Assembly: GCA_031275535.1 (NCBI GenBank)
Contig: JAISOR010000084.1
Location: forward strand, 1 to 7,576
Direction: 5' to 3'
Source: Treponema sp.
Lineage (GTDB): Bacteria; Spirochaetota; Spirochaetia; Treponematales; Breznakiellaceae
DNA length: 7,576 bases
The notes under the pieces are model-generated. The model worked only from the letters and a program-made list of their open reading frames with translations. It did not search any database and was not told where the DNA came from. Position 1 is the stretch's first letter. Each line of letters starts with the position of its first letter. A program made the position numbers and the translations under genes. Of the stretch, positions 1 to 5,923 are shown one piece after another.

Positions 1-169
1 CCGGCTTAAGACTCTGGTAATACTCAGGGGAATACATTGTACTATCCGGGGTAGTATTCGTTCTTGAATCAGCATTACTACCATCCACAGACTTTTTATT
101 TGAGCTGTCACATGCCATCACAGCTATCGCCAAAATACCTGCAAAAATAACAATACTATTTTTTTTCAT
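1..169 (-). CDS. Putative lipoprotein, N-terminal part (runs off left edge)
   Basis: Reading the minus strand from the ATG at 169-167 gives 56 open codons to the window edge. The product starts MKKNSIVIFAGILAIAVMAC: a short Lys-rich n-region, a hydrophobic core of about 14 residues, and a lipobox-like VMAC with the acceptor Cys at residue 20. The mature part starts DSSNKKSVDGSN, a Ser/Asn/Asp-rich linker usual for the tether of lipoproteins, followed by MYSPEYYQSLKP. This indicates export by Sec and lipid anchoring on the periplasmic or outer side of a membrane. The start is supported by an AAGGGGGA Shine-Dalgarno 8-10 nt upstream on the minus strand. The functional domain lies outside the window and cannot be named. 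It is divergent from the SorC regulator and shares its operator-rich intergenic region, so it could be the first gene of a SorC-controlled operon. The lipobox is clear; the function is unknown. Confidence 0.8.
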   Translation of the reverse strand, partial: MKKNSIVIFAGILAIAVMACDSSNKKSVDGSNADSRTNTTPDSTMYSPEYYQSLKP

Positions 170-215
170 TACCCCATCCCCCTTAACCACAAATTTAGTC
201 TAGCATTAGTTTGTA

Positions 216-245
216 ATTGTATCATAAAAATCATTTTTTTGTAAA
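216..245 (-). promoter_or_regulatory. Putative promoter of the divergent lipoprotein gene
   Basis: On the minus strand there is TTTACA (240-245, 5/6 to the -35 consensus), an 18-nt spacer and TACAAT (216-221, 5/6 to the -10 consensus). It lies about 47 nt upstream of the lipoprotein ATG. A copy of the 12-bp palindrome (259-270) sits 13 nt upstream of this -35, a position suited to activation or to a distal repression site. The region is AT-rich, so chance matches are possible. Confidence 0.55.
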
Positions 246-258
246 AAAAGCAAATTAC

Positions 259-270
259 GCACATTTGTGC
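259..270. promoter_or_regulatory. Operator-like palindrome, copy 1 (GCACATTTGTGC)
   Basis: Perfect 12-bp inverted repeat, identical on the opposite strand to copies 2 and 3. It lies just upstream of the predicted lipoprotein promoter, centred about 55 bp before the likely start site. Three exact copies in about 200 bp next to a SorC-family regulator gene make it a likely binding site for that protein. The assignment to SorC is inference. Confidence 0.75.
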
Positions 271-364
271 TGTTTATATCCTAAATTTTCAAATTTGTTA
301 TAACCAGAAAAAGCAATCTCAGCATATCACTTCATCTTGGATAGATGAAAAAAAGTTATAAAAT

Positions 365-376
365 GCACAAATGTGC
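365..376. promoter_or_regulatory. Operator-like palindrome, copy 2 (GCACAAATGTGC)
   Basis: Perfect 12-bp palindrome that directly abuts the -35 hexamer (377-382) of the predicted SorC promoter. It is centred about 41 bp upstream of the likely start site, so bound protein would touch RNA polymerase. Copy 1 is 106 bp away centre to centre (close to ten helical turns) and copy 3 is 89 bp away. Confidence 0.8.
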
Positions 377-405
377 TTTACTATTTTTTCTCTGTTTGCT
401 ATACT
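377..405 (+). promoter_or_regulatory. Putative promoter of the SorC-family regulator
   Basis: TTTACT (377-382), a 17-nt spacer and TATACT (400-405, 5/6 to consensus) preceded by TG at 397-398, which makes an extended -10 (TGC-TATACT). The likely start site is near 412, giving a leader of about 70 nt that contains palindrome copy 3 just before the ribosome binding site. A second possible -10, GATAAT at 408-413, overlaps but has a poor -35. Confidence 0.6.
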
Positions 406-453
406 TAGATAATGCAGGGTTGAAACAGAAGTGACAAAAAAAGGCGAGAAAAT

Positions 454-465
454 GCACAAATGTGC
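454..465. promoter_or_regulatory. Operator-like palindrome, copy 3 (GCACAAATGTGC)
   Basis: Exact third copy. It lies inside the predicted transcribed leader, 16 nt before the SorC start codon and 6 nt before its AGGGA Shine-Dalgarno (472-476). A protein bound here could block elongation or initiation, the usual geometry for an autorepression site; the RNA palindrome is too short to matter much as a hairpin. Confidence 0.75.
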
Positions 466-481
466 TTTTTTAGGGATTTGA

Positions 482-1441
482 ATGACTAACAGAGAATTGA
501 AAAAGCTAAGCCTCCTGGCTGAGGTGGCTTGTGACTATTATGAACGAAACTTGAATCAGAATCAGATCGCCGAAAAACTTTGTCTGTCGCGGACACGGGT
601 TTCGAGGCTTCTTAAAGAGGCTCTTGAGAAGAATGTAGTCAAGATCTCAATCAATTATACTTTTGAACGGCATTATGAACTGGAAGAACGTTTGAAGAAC
701 CGTTTTTCACTGAAACATGTGTTGGTATTGAATAACCGGAACCGGAAGCCAGAATATATCCAACAGGACGTGGGGCATTTGGCGGCGGGTTATATCATGG
801 AAAACCTGAAAGAGGATATGGTCATAGGTACTTCCTGGGGAGTAAGCCTGGCCGAAACTATCATGTTTCTTCAGCCGGTAAAGACACCCGTAGACATCGT
901 ACAACTGGTAGGATCGGTTCCCTGTAAAACCCCGAGCTGCACCCCTCAGGAAATAGCGGCCAGACTGGCTGAAATCCTGGGAGGGCACGCAGAATTCCTG
1001 AATTTGCCCCTTTTTATTGAGGACGACTATGCGAGAAAAATCATGTGCAGGGATAGGAATAACATACGGGTCTTGGAAAAGGGTACTTTTGCCGACATGG
1101 TCCTGACCAGCATTAGTGATATTACCCATATCAGGGAGAAAAAATTTTGGCAGGATTATTTGACCGATGCTATGTATGAAGAAATTTGCGCTAAAGGGGC
1201 CACCGGAGCTATCTTTGCCCATTTTTTCGATCAGCAGGGAAATATAATTGACTGCCTCTGGAACAGGTGCTGCGTAGCCCTCAGTTTTGAGGATCTAAAG
1301 GCCATCCCTGATGTGGTAGTCATCGCCGCGTCCCAAATCAAGGCAAACGCGATTTTGTCCGCCATAAAGGGAAGCCTGATCACAACCTTAATCACCGATG
1401 GTACAACCGCTGCCGAGATACTAAGACTGAATGGGCTATAA
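482..1441 (+). CDS. SorC/DeoR-like family sugar-responsive transcriptional regulator
   Basis: A 319-aa cytoplasmic DNA-binding regulator, the usual length for the SorC family. Residues about 10-55 form a helix-turn-helix (YYERNLNQNQIAEKLCLSRT followed by RVSRLLKEAL), with LSRTRVSRLL as recognition helix. Residues about 57-317 are the phosphosugar-sensing domain, related to sugar-phosphate isomerases: GTSWGVSLAETI near 115, VDIVQLVGSVP near 137, an AKGATGAIFAHFFDQQGN segment near 235 and DVVVIAASQIKANAIL with LITTLITDGTTAAEIL at the end, all typical of the family. Start: ATG 482 with AGGGA 5 nt upstream. Three identical palindromes upstream suggest autoregulation and control of the divergent lipoprotein gene. 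The ligand cannot be told from sequence. Base composition is more AT-rich than in the ara genes. The gene ends 159 nt before the next, which has its own promoter, so it is probably a separate transcript. Family assignment firm, target inferred. Confidence 0.9.
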   Translation: MTNRELKKLSLLAEVACDYYERNLNQNQIAEKLCLSRTRVSRLLKEALEKNVVKISINYTFERHYELEERLKNRFSLKHVLVLNNRNRKPEYIQQDVGHLAAGYIMENLKEDMVIGTSWGVSLAETIMFLQPVKTPVDIVQLVGSVPCKTPSCTPQEIAARLAEILGGHAEFLNLPLFIEDDYARKIMCRDRNNIRVLEKGTFADMVLTSISDITHIREKKFWQDYLTDAMYEEICAKGATGAIFAHFFDQQGNIIDCLWNRCCVALSFEDLKAIPDVVVIAASQIKANAILSAIKGSLITTLITDGTTAAEILRLNGL

Positions 1442-1450
1442 TTCCAATGA

Positions 1451-1507
1451 ACAATGGTAATACCTGCTGGGTAGATCCTTTCATTTCATTCTATCACACA
1501 CCATTGT
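1451..1507. repeat. Spaced 8-bp inverted repeat after the SorC gene
   Basis: ACAATGGT (1451-1458) and its exact complement ACCATTGT (1500-1507) are separated by 41 nt. It could be a weak stem at the 3' end of the SorC mRNA, but there is no T-run after it, so it does not look like an intrinsic terminator. It may be chance. Confidence 0.25.
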
Positions 1508-1510
1508 AAA

Positions 1511-1534
1511 CCCCCCCCAAAAAAAAAGAAAAAA
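1511..1534. repeat. Homopolymer block C8-A9-G-A6 just upstream of the ara promoter
   Basis: Eight C (1511-1518), nine A (1519-1527), one G, six A (1529-1534), ending 1 nt before the -35 hexamer at 1536. The A-tract is placed like an UP element for the RNA polymerase alpha subunit. The C8 run is prone to length change by slippage and could alter promoter spacing to upstream sites. The function is inference. Confidence 0.5.
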
Positions 1535-1535
1535 T

Positions 1536-1564
1536 TTGACAATCCGCCCTTTCTATGCTATCAT
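1536..1564 (+). promoter_or_regulatory. Promoter of the lacI-araBAD operon
   Basis: Perfect -35 TTGACA (1536-1541), optimal 17-nt spacer, and -10 TATCAT (1559-1564, 5/6). The likely start site is near 1571, giving a leader of about 30 nt before the ATG at 1601. It is the best promoter in the window and the only convincing one before the ara genes, so it probably drives the regulator, araB, araA and araD together. An intrinsically strong promoter fits control by a repressor. Confidence 0.8.
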
Positions 1565-1580
1565 GCGTGTACGTTCACGC
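1565..1580. promoter_or_regulatory. Putative operator of the LacI-type regulator (GCGTGTACGTTCACGC)
   Basis: A 16-bp inverted repeat with 14 of 16 positions symmetric and a central CG, as is usual for LacI-family operators. It begins right after the -10 hexamer and covers the predicted start site, so bound protein would block initiation. The central GTACGT core resembles the operator core of Bacillus AraR, which has a LacI-like effector domain but a GntR-type DNA-binding domain. Binding by the protein encoded just downstream is inferred from position and symmetry. Confidence 0.7.
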
Positions 1581-1600
1581 ATTTTACCTAAGGGAAATCT

Positions 1601-2680
1601 ATGACCGTTAAGGAAATTGCCGGCCTGGCGGGAGTTTCTATCGGAACCGTTGACCGGGTGCTATACCGGAGGGGGCGGGTATCCGGGGAAACCAAGGCAA
1701 GGGTCGAGGCTATTATAGAACAGTACCAGTTTACCCCCAATCCCATAGCCCGCAGGCTAAAGCGGAACCGGGCATATCATTTCTGCGCCCTGATCCCCCG
1801 GCGGGAACAGGACTCCGGTTATTGGGGGCAGGCCCTGGAGGGGATCCGGAGCGGGGCCGGCGAAATTACCCCCCTGGGGATAGAAACGGAAGTTATCGAA
1901 TTCAACCGCTACAATCCCCGGTCCTTCCGGTCCGCCGCGGCTTCGGTTCTGGAGAAGAACCCGGAGGGAATCATTTTCCCCCCTATCATGCCTAACGAAA
2001 CGAAACGTTTTATTGCCGCCCTGGAGGATAAGCATATTCCCTATGTTTTTTTTGATGCGGATATTCCCGGAACGGCCCCGCTCTGCGTGATCGGGCAGGA
2101 TTCCCTGAGGGGCGGATATTTGGCGGGCCGGCTTATGCATCTCTTTGCGGGAACCCTTACCGAACCGGTGGCGGTCCTGGATATTCACGGGGAGGATTAT
2201 CATATTACCCGGCGCAGGGATGGGTTCTTAAAATATGCCCGGGAACATCACTTTGAGGTGGTGGTGTGGGAATATGCTGATTTTAAGGGGACCGAATTAT
2301 CGAAGGAAGAGATACGGCTTTTTCTGCGGAAATATGCCGATCTGCGGGGGATCTTTATCACCAATTCCTCCGCCCATCGTATCGTCGAGGCGGCAAAGGG
2401 CATCAGAAGGGGGCGGAACTTTTTTATCATCGCCTATGACCTGGTGCCCCATAACCACCGCTTGTTACGGGAGGGCCTTATTGACGCCGTCATTTCCCAG
2501 CGGCCGGAGATCCAGGGCCGCCGGGCCCTTTTGGACCTGTACCGGCATATCGTGCTGGGCCGCGGGATAGCGCCCAAGGTGGAAATTCCCCTGGATGTGT
2601 ATATAAAAGAAAACGTTCCGGCGGAGCTGATCCCCGCCGGATTGGATATGACCGATGAGCCGGTTTCAAAACCCGGTTAG
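1601..2680 (+). CDS. LacI-family transcriptional regulator, probable arabinose-operon repressor
   Basis: A 359-aa regulator. Residues 1-46 are a LacI helix-turn-helix (VKEIAGLAGVSIGTVDRVL then RGRVSGETKARVEAII); a TVDRVL recognition helix with Asp instead of the more usual Ser is common in the LacI subgroup with a periplasmic-binding-protein-4-like domain. A hinge follows near 50-58 (NPIARRLKR). Residues about 62-345 are the two-lobed sugar-binding domain, with YVFFDADIPGT, DSLRGGYLAGRLM, a DIHGEDYHITRRRDGF segment, GIFITNSSAHRIVEAA and DAVISQRPEIQGRRALLDLY. It ends with a short polar tail. Start: ATG 1601 with AAGGGA at 1590-1595. It is the first gene of the operon, 19 nt before araB, with a palindrome over its own start site, so autorepression relieved by arabinose or a derivative is the simplest model. 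Activation or another effector cannot be excluded. Confidence 0.88.
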   Translation: MTVKEIAGLAGVSIGTVDRVLYRRGRVSGETKARVEAIIEQYQFTPNPIARRLKRNRAYHFCALIPRREQDSGYWGQALEGIRSGAGEITPLGIETEVIEFNRYNPRSFRSAAASVLEKNPEGIIFPPIMPNETKRFIAALEDKHIPYVFFDADIPGTAPLCVIGQDSLRGGYLAGRLMHLFAGTLTEPVAVLDIHGEDYHITRRRDGFLKYAREHHFEVVVWEYADFKGTELSKEEIRLFLRKYADLRGIFITNSSAHRIVEAAKGIRRGRNFFIIAYDLVPHNHRLLREGLIDAVISQRPEIQGRRALLDLYRHIVLGRGIAPKVEIPLDVYIKENVPAELIPAGLDMTDEPVSKPG

Positions 2681-2699
2681 CTTTGAAGAAGGAGTTACT

Positions 2700-4385
2700 A
2701 TGGAACTTAAAAAAGACGAAGCCTATGTGCTGGGGCTGGACTATGGGAGCGATTCCTGCCGGGCCATGCTGATAGACGCCGCCGACGGCAGCGCGGCGGG
2801 GGTTGCGGTGACGGCCTATTCCCGCTGGGCCAAGGGCCTGTACTGTGACCCTAGGGCAAATCAATTCCGGCAGCATCCCCAGGATTATCTCGATGTGTTG
2901 GAAGGGACCGTTAAAGAGGCCCTGAGCCGGGGGGGAAAGGGCCTGGCCGAAAAAGTACGGGGCATTGCCATCGACACCACGGGTTCCACCCCCTGCGCGG
3001 TGGACGCGGAGGGAACGCCCCTGGCGCTAAAGGCCGAATTCGCGGAAAACCCCAGCGCCATGTTTATATTATGGAAGGATCATACCGCGGTGGCGGAAGC
3101 GGGACAAATAAACCGGGAGGCAAAAACCTGGGGCGGCGTGGATTATACCAAATACGAGGGGGGCGTCTACTCCTCCGAGTGGTTCTGGGCAAAGATCCTG
3201 CGGGTGCTGCGGGAAGACCCCAAGGTGGCGGAAGGGGCCGTCTCCTTCCTTGAACACTGTGACTGGATGACCGCTTTGCTAACCGGCGCCAAAGGCCTTT
3301 CCGCCATAAAGAGAAGCCGCTGCGCCATGGGGCACAAGGCCATGTGGCACGCCGAATTCGGCGGCTATCCTTCATCCGATTTCTTAACGCGCCTGGACCC
3401 CCGGCTGGTAAAGATCCGGGATACCCTGGGAACGGAAACCTATACCAGCGACCAAGCGGCGGGATCGCTCTGCGAGGCCTGGGCCGCCCGGCTCGGCCTT
3501 CCCGGCGGCATCCCCGTGGCCGTGGGGGCCTACGACGCCCACATGGGGGCCGTAGGGGGCGGGGTAAAACCCCGCTGGCTGGTCAAGGTTATAGGGACCT
3601 CCACCTGCGATATGATCGTGGGCCCCAAGCCCGCCGGCGGAACCGGGGAGGCTTTGGTCCGGGGCATCTGCGGCCAGGTGGACGGTTCTATTATTCCGGG
3701 AATGCTGGGCTATGAAGCCGGTCAAAGCGCCTTTGGCGATGTGTACGCCTGGTTCAAAAAACTCGTCCTCTGGCCCATAGAGGTCCTGTTGCCCCAAGTG
3801 GAAGGCGTGGATGGGGGGATAAAAGAAAAAATAAGCCGGGCCATATCCGGGGAACTCATCCCCCGGCTGGAAAGGGCCGCGGAAGAAATAGAGCCCGCCC
3901 TGTCCGGCGTCCTTGCCCTGGACTGGCTTAACGGGCGCCGGACCCCCGATGCGAACCAGCTTCTAACCGGGGCCATAACGGGCCTGACCCTGGGGTCCGA
4001 CGCCCCCCGGGTATACCGGGCTTTGGCGGAGGCCACCGCCTTTGGCGCCCGGGCCATTGTGGAGCGGTTCCGTGAACAGGGGGTCGCCATCGAGGGCATC
4101 ATCGGCATAGGCGGGGTGGCCCGAAAATCCTCCCTGGTTATGCAGATCCTGGCGGACGTACTCAATATGTCCATCCAGGTGCCGGGGAGCGATCAGGCGG
4201 TGGCCCTGGGGGCCGCCATGTTTGCGGCGGTGGCGGCGGGGCTGTACCCCGATATTCCCGCGGCCCAGAAGGCCCTGCTGGCCCCCATCGAAAAAACCTA
4301 TACCCCCAAGCCCGAAAGGGTCTCAATCTACGACACCCTCTACGGGCGGTATAAAACATTGGGGACCTTTATCGACAAATTCTGA
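2700..4385 (+). CDS. araB: Ribulokinase (L-ribulose kinase)
   Basis: A 561-aa cytoplasmic FGGY-family kinase (E. coli AraB is about 566 aa) that phosphorylates L-ribulose to L-ribulose 5-phosphate with ATP, second step of arabinose use. Seen: the N-terminal phosphate loop GLDYGSDSCRAM (residues 12-23), IAIDTTGSTPCAVD, the conserved ILWKDHTA, EHCDWMTALLTG, AMGHKAMWHAEFGGYP, and VGAYDAHMGAVGGG with D279 as likely catalytic base. These are followed by VIGTSTCDM, GYEAGQSAFGDVYAWF, LDWLNGRRTPDAN and the ATP-binding IGIGGVARKS near 468-477, ending with the DQAVALGAAMFAA segment. The kinase fold is complete. ATG 2700 is chosen: GGAG (2691-2694) is 5 nt away and the protein aligns from there. A frame-compatible ATG at 2655 lies inside the regulator gene and is unlikely. 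The araA gene follows after 26 nt. Confidence 0.96.
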   Translation: MELKKDEAYVLGLDYGSDSCRAMLIDAADGSAAGVAVTAYSRWAKGLYCDPRANQFRQHPQDYLDVLEGTVKEALSRGGKGLAEKVRGIAIDTTGSTPCAVDAEGTPLALKAEFAENPSAMFILWKDHTAVAEAGQINREAKTWGGVDYTKYEGGVYSSEWFWAKILRVLREDPKVAEGAVSFLEHCDWMTALLTGAKGLSAIKRSRCAMGHKAMWHAEFGGYPSSDFLTRLDPRLVKIRDTLGTETYTSDQAAGSLCEAWAARLGLPGGIPVAVGAYDAHMGAVGGGVKPRWLVKVIGTSTCDMIVGPKPAGGTGEALVRGICGQVDGSIIPGMLGYEAGQSAFGDVYAWFKKLVLWPIEVLLPQVEGVDGGIKEKISRAISGELIPRLERAAEEIEPALSGVLALDWLNGRRTPDANQLLTGAITGLTLGSDAPRVYRALAEATAFGARAIVERFREQGVAIEGIIGIGGVARKSSLVMQILADVLNMSIQVPGSDQAVALGAAMFAAVAAGLYPDIPAAQKALLAPIEKTYTPKPERVSIYDTLYGRYKTLGTFIDKF

Positions 4386-4411
4386 ACAACTTTATATAGA
4401 AGGAGAAAATC

Positions 4412-5923
4412 ATGAAGGATCTTAAAAAATACGAATTTTGGTTTATCGTCGGCAGCCAGGACCTGTATGGGGAAGAAACCCTTAAGGAAGTGGCGGATCA
4501 CGCCCGGACCATGGCCCTGGAGTTTTCCGGGGATGCCCTGATTCCCGGAAAGGTGGTATTAAAGCCCGTGGCTAAATCACCCGCGGAGATTCGGAAGCTC
4601 TTTGAAGAGGCCAATGCGGACGCGGCCTGCGCGGGGATCATTACCTGGATGCATACCTTCTCCCCCGCAAAAATGTGGATCCAGGGCCTGGGGCTGAATA
4701 AAAAACCCCTGCTGCACCTGCATACCCAATTTAACCGGGATATTCCCTGGGCCTCTATAGACATGGATTTTATGAATTTGAATCAATCCGCCCATGGAGA
4801 CCGGGAACACGGATACATCTTTGCCCGGATGCGGCTGCCCCGGAAGGTGGTGGCCGGCCACTGGCAGGAACCGGAGATCCGGCGCCGTATGGGGGTATGG
4901 ATGCGGGCCGCCGCGGCCCGGCTCGACGGAATTGGCTCGGTGGTGGTCCGCTTTGGGGATAATATGCGGGAAGTGGCGGTCACCGAGGGGGATAAGGTGG
5001 AGGCCCAGATTCGGCTGGGCTGGCAGGTGAACACCTGGGGCATCGGGGACCTGGCCGCCCGGTATAATCAGGTTTCCCCGGCGGCGGCGGAAAAACTGGC
5101 GGCGGAATACGCCGGGGCCTATGAATTGGCGGAGGGGCTGGCCGCCCCCGGCCCGGCCCGGACGGCCATGCTGGAACAGGCAAAAATTGAAATCGCCCTA
5201 AGGGAATTCCTGGAAGCCCAGGGCGCCGGGGCCTTTACCACCACCTTCCAGGACCTCCACGGCCTTCCCCAGCTTCCCGGCCTGGCTTGCCAGCGGCTCA
5301 TGGCGGAGGGCTACGGTTTCGGCGCCGAGGGGGATTGGAAACAGGCCATGCTGGTCCGGGCCGCCAAGGTAATGGCCGCGGGGCTTCCGGGGGGCGTTTC
5401 TTTTATGGAAGATTATACCTATCATTTTGAACCCCACCGGGAAGCGGCCCTGGGCGCCCACATGCTCGAGGTCTGTCCCTCCATTGCGGATAAGAAACCC
5501 CGGATCGAAGTGCATCCCCTGGGCATAGGGGGAAAGGCCGATCCCGCCCGGCTGGTCTTTGACGCCGCGCCGGGACCGGCGGTGCTGGCCACCCTGGTCG
5601 ATTTGGGGAACCGCCTGCGGATGATCGTCAATGAGGTGGAGACCATCAGGATTGAAGAGGCCATGCCAAAACTCCCGGTGGCCCGGGCATTGTGGAAACC
5701 CTATCCCAATCTGCGGGAAGCGGCGGAGGCCTGGATCATCGCCGGGGGCGCCCATCACTCGGTGTATTCCACCGCCCTACAGACCGAATACTTCCGGGAC
5801 TGGGCGGAACTGATGGGCATAGAATTCGTCCTGATCGACAAAAACACCGGCCCCGCCCGGCTCCGGGACGAACTCCGCTGGGGCGAAGCCTACTGGAGCG
5901 CCTTTGGCGCGGGGAGACCCTGA
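4412..5923 (+). CDS. araA: L-arabinose isomerase
   Basis: A 503-aa cytoplasmic enzyme (E. coli AraA is 500 aa) that converts L-arabinose to L-ribulose, first step of the pathway; it is a Mn2+-dependent hexamer in characterised members. Seen: N-terminal FWFIVGSQDLYGEETL, TWMHTFSPAKMWIQGL, LHLHTQFNRDIPW, FGDNMREVAVTEGDK, then the active site. E306 (GFGAEGDWK), E333 (SFMEDYTYHF) and H350 (GAHMLEVCPSIA) fall at the same residue numbers as the E. coli metal/catalytic residues; the last ligand is one of H448/H449 (GGAHHSVYSTAL). All key residues are present, so it should be active. ATG 4412 has GGAG 6 nt upstream. Its TGA stop is followed with no gap by the araD GTG. The C-terminal half is full-length, ending in the family's LRWGEAYW. 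Confidence 0.97.
   Translation: MKDLKKYEFWFIVGSQDLYGEETLKEVADHARTMALEFSGDALIPGKVVLKPVAKSPAEIRKLFEEANADAACAGIITWMHTFSPAKMWIQGLGLNKKPLLHLHTQFNRDIPWASIDMDFMNLNQSAHGDREHGYIFARMRLPRKVVAGHWQEPEIRRRMGVWMRAAAARLDGIGSVVVRFGDNMREVAVTEGDKVEAQIRLGWQVNTWGIGDLAARYNQVSPAAAEKLAAEYAGAYELAEGLAAPGPARTAMLEQAKIEIALREFLEAQGAGAFTTTFQDLHGLPQLPGLACQRLMAEGYGFGAEGDWKQAMLVRAAKVMAAGLPGGVSFMEDYTYHFEPHREAALGAHMLEVCPSIADKKPRIEVHPLGIGGKADPARLVFDAAPGPAVLATLVDLGNRLRMIVNEVETIRIEEAMPKLPVARALWKPYPNLREAAEAWIIAGGAHHSVYSTALQTEYFRDWAELMGIEFVLIDKNTGPARLRDELRWGEAYWSAFGAGRP
5911..5916 (+). promoter_or_regulatory. Ribosome binding site that fixes the araD GTG start
   Basis: GGGGAG inside the last codons of araA, 7 nt before the GTG at 5924. 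No ATG in this frame is usable without losing the conserved N-terminus, so this site decides the start. The zero-gap TGA-GTG junction suggests translational coupling of araD to araA. Confidence 0.7.

Noticed and set aside
188..199. Fourth copy of the SorC palindrome (CCACAAATTTAG)
   Set aside because: Only 8 of 12 positions match and symmetry is lost; expected by chance in AT-rich sequence.
259..465. CRISPR-like array of short repeats
   Set aside because: The repeats are only 12 bp, spaced unevenly by 94 and 77 nt, and no cas genes are present; they fit operators.
707..1222. Minus-strand open frame (171 codons) inside the SorC gene
   Set aside because: No ribosome binding site or recognisable domain; the plus-strand gene matches the SorC family along its whole length.
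1442..1535. Intrinsic terminator after the SorC gene
   Set aside because: The only inverted repeat (ACAATGGT/ACCATTGT) has a 41-nt loop, low GC and no T-run.
2655..2699. araB start at the upstream ATG at 2655, overlapping the regulator gene
   Set aside because: The 15 extra residues are not part of the family, while ATG 2700 has GGAG at ideal distance and leads straight into the conserved N-terminus.
5198..5758. Long open frame (186 codons) on the minus strand inside araA
   Set aside because: It lies opposite a clear araA with all active-site residues. GC-rich codon bias gives long antisense frames here and the translated product shows no recognisable motif.
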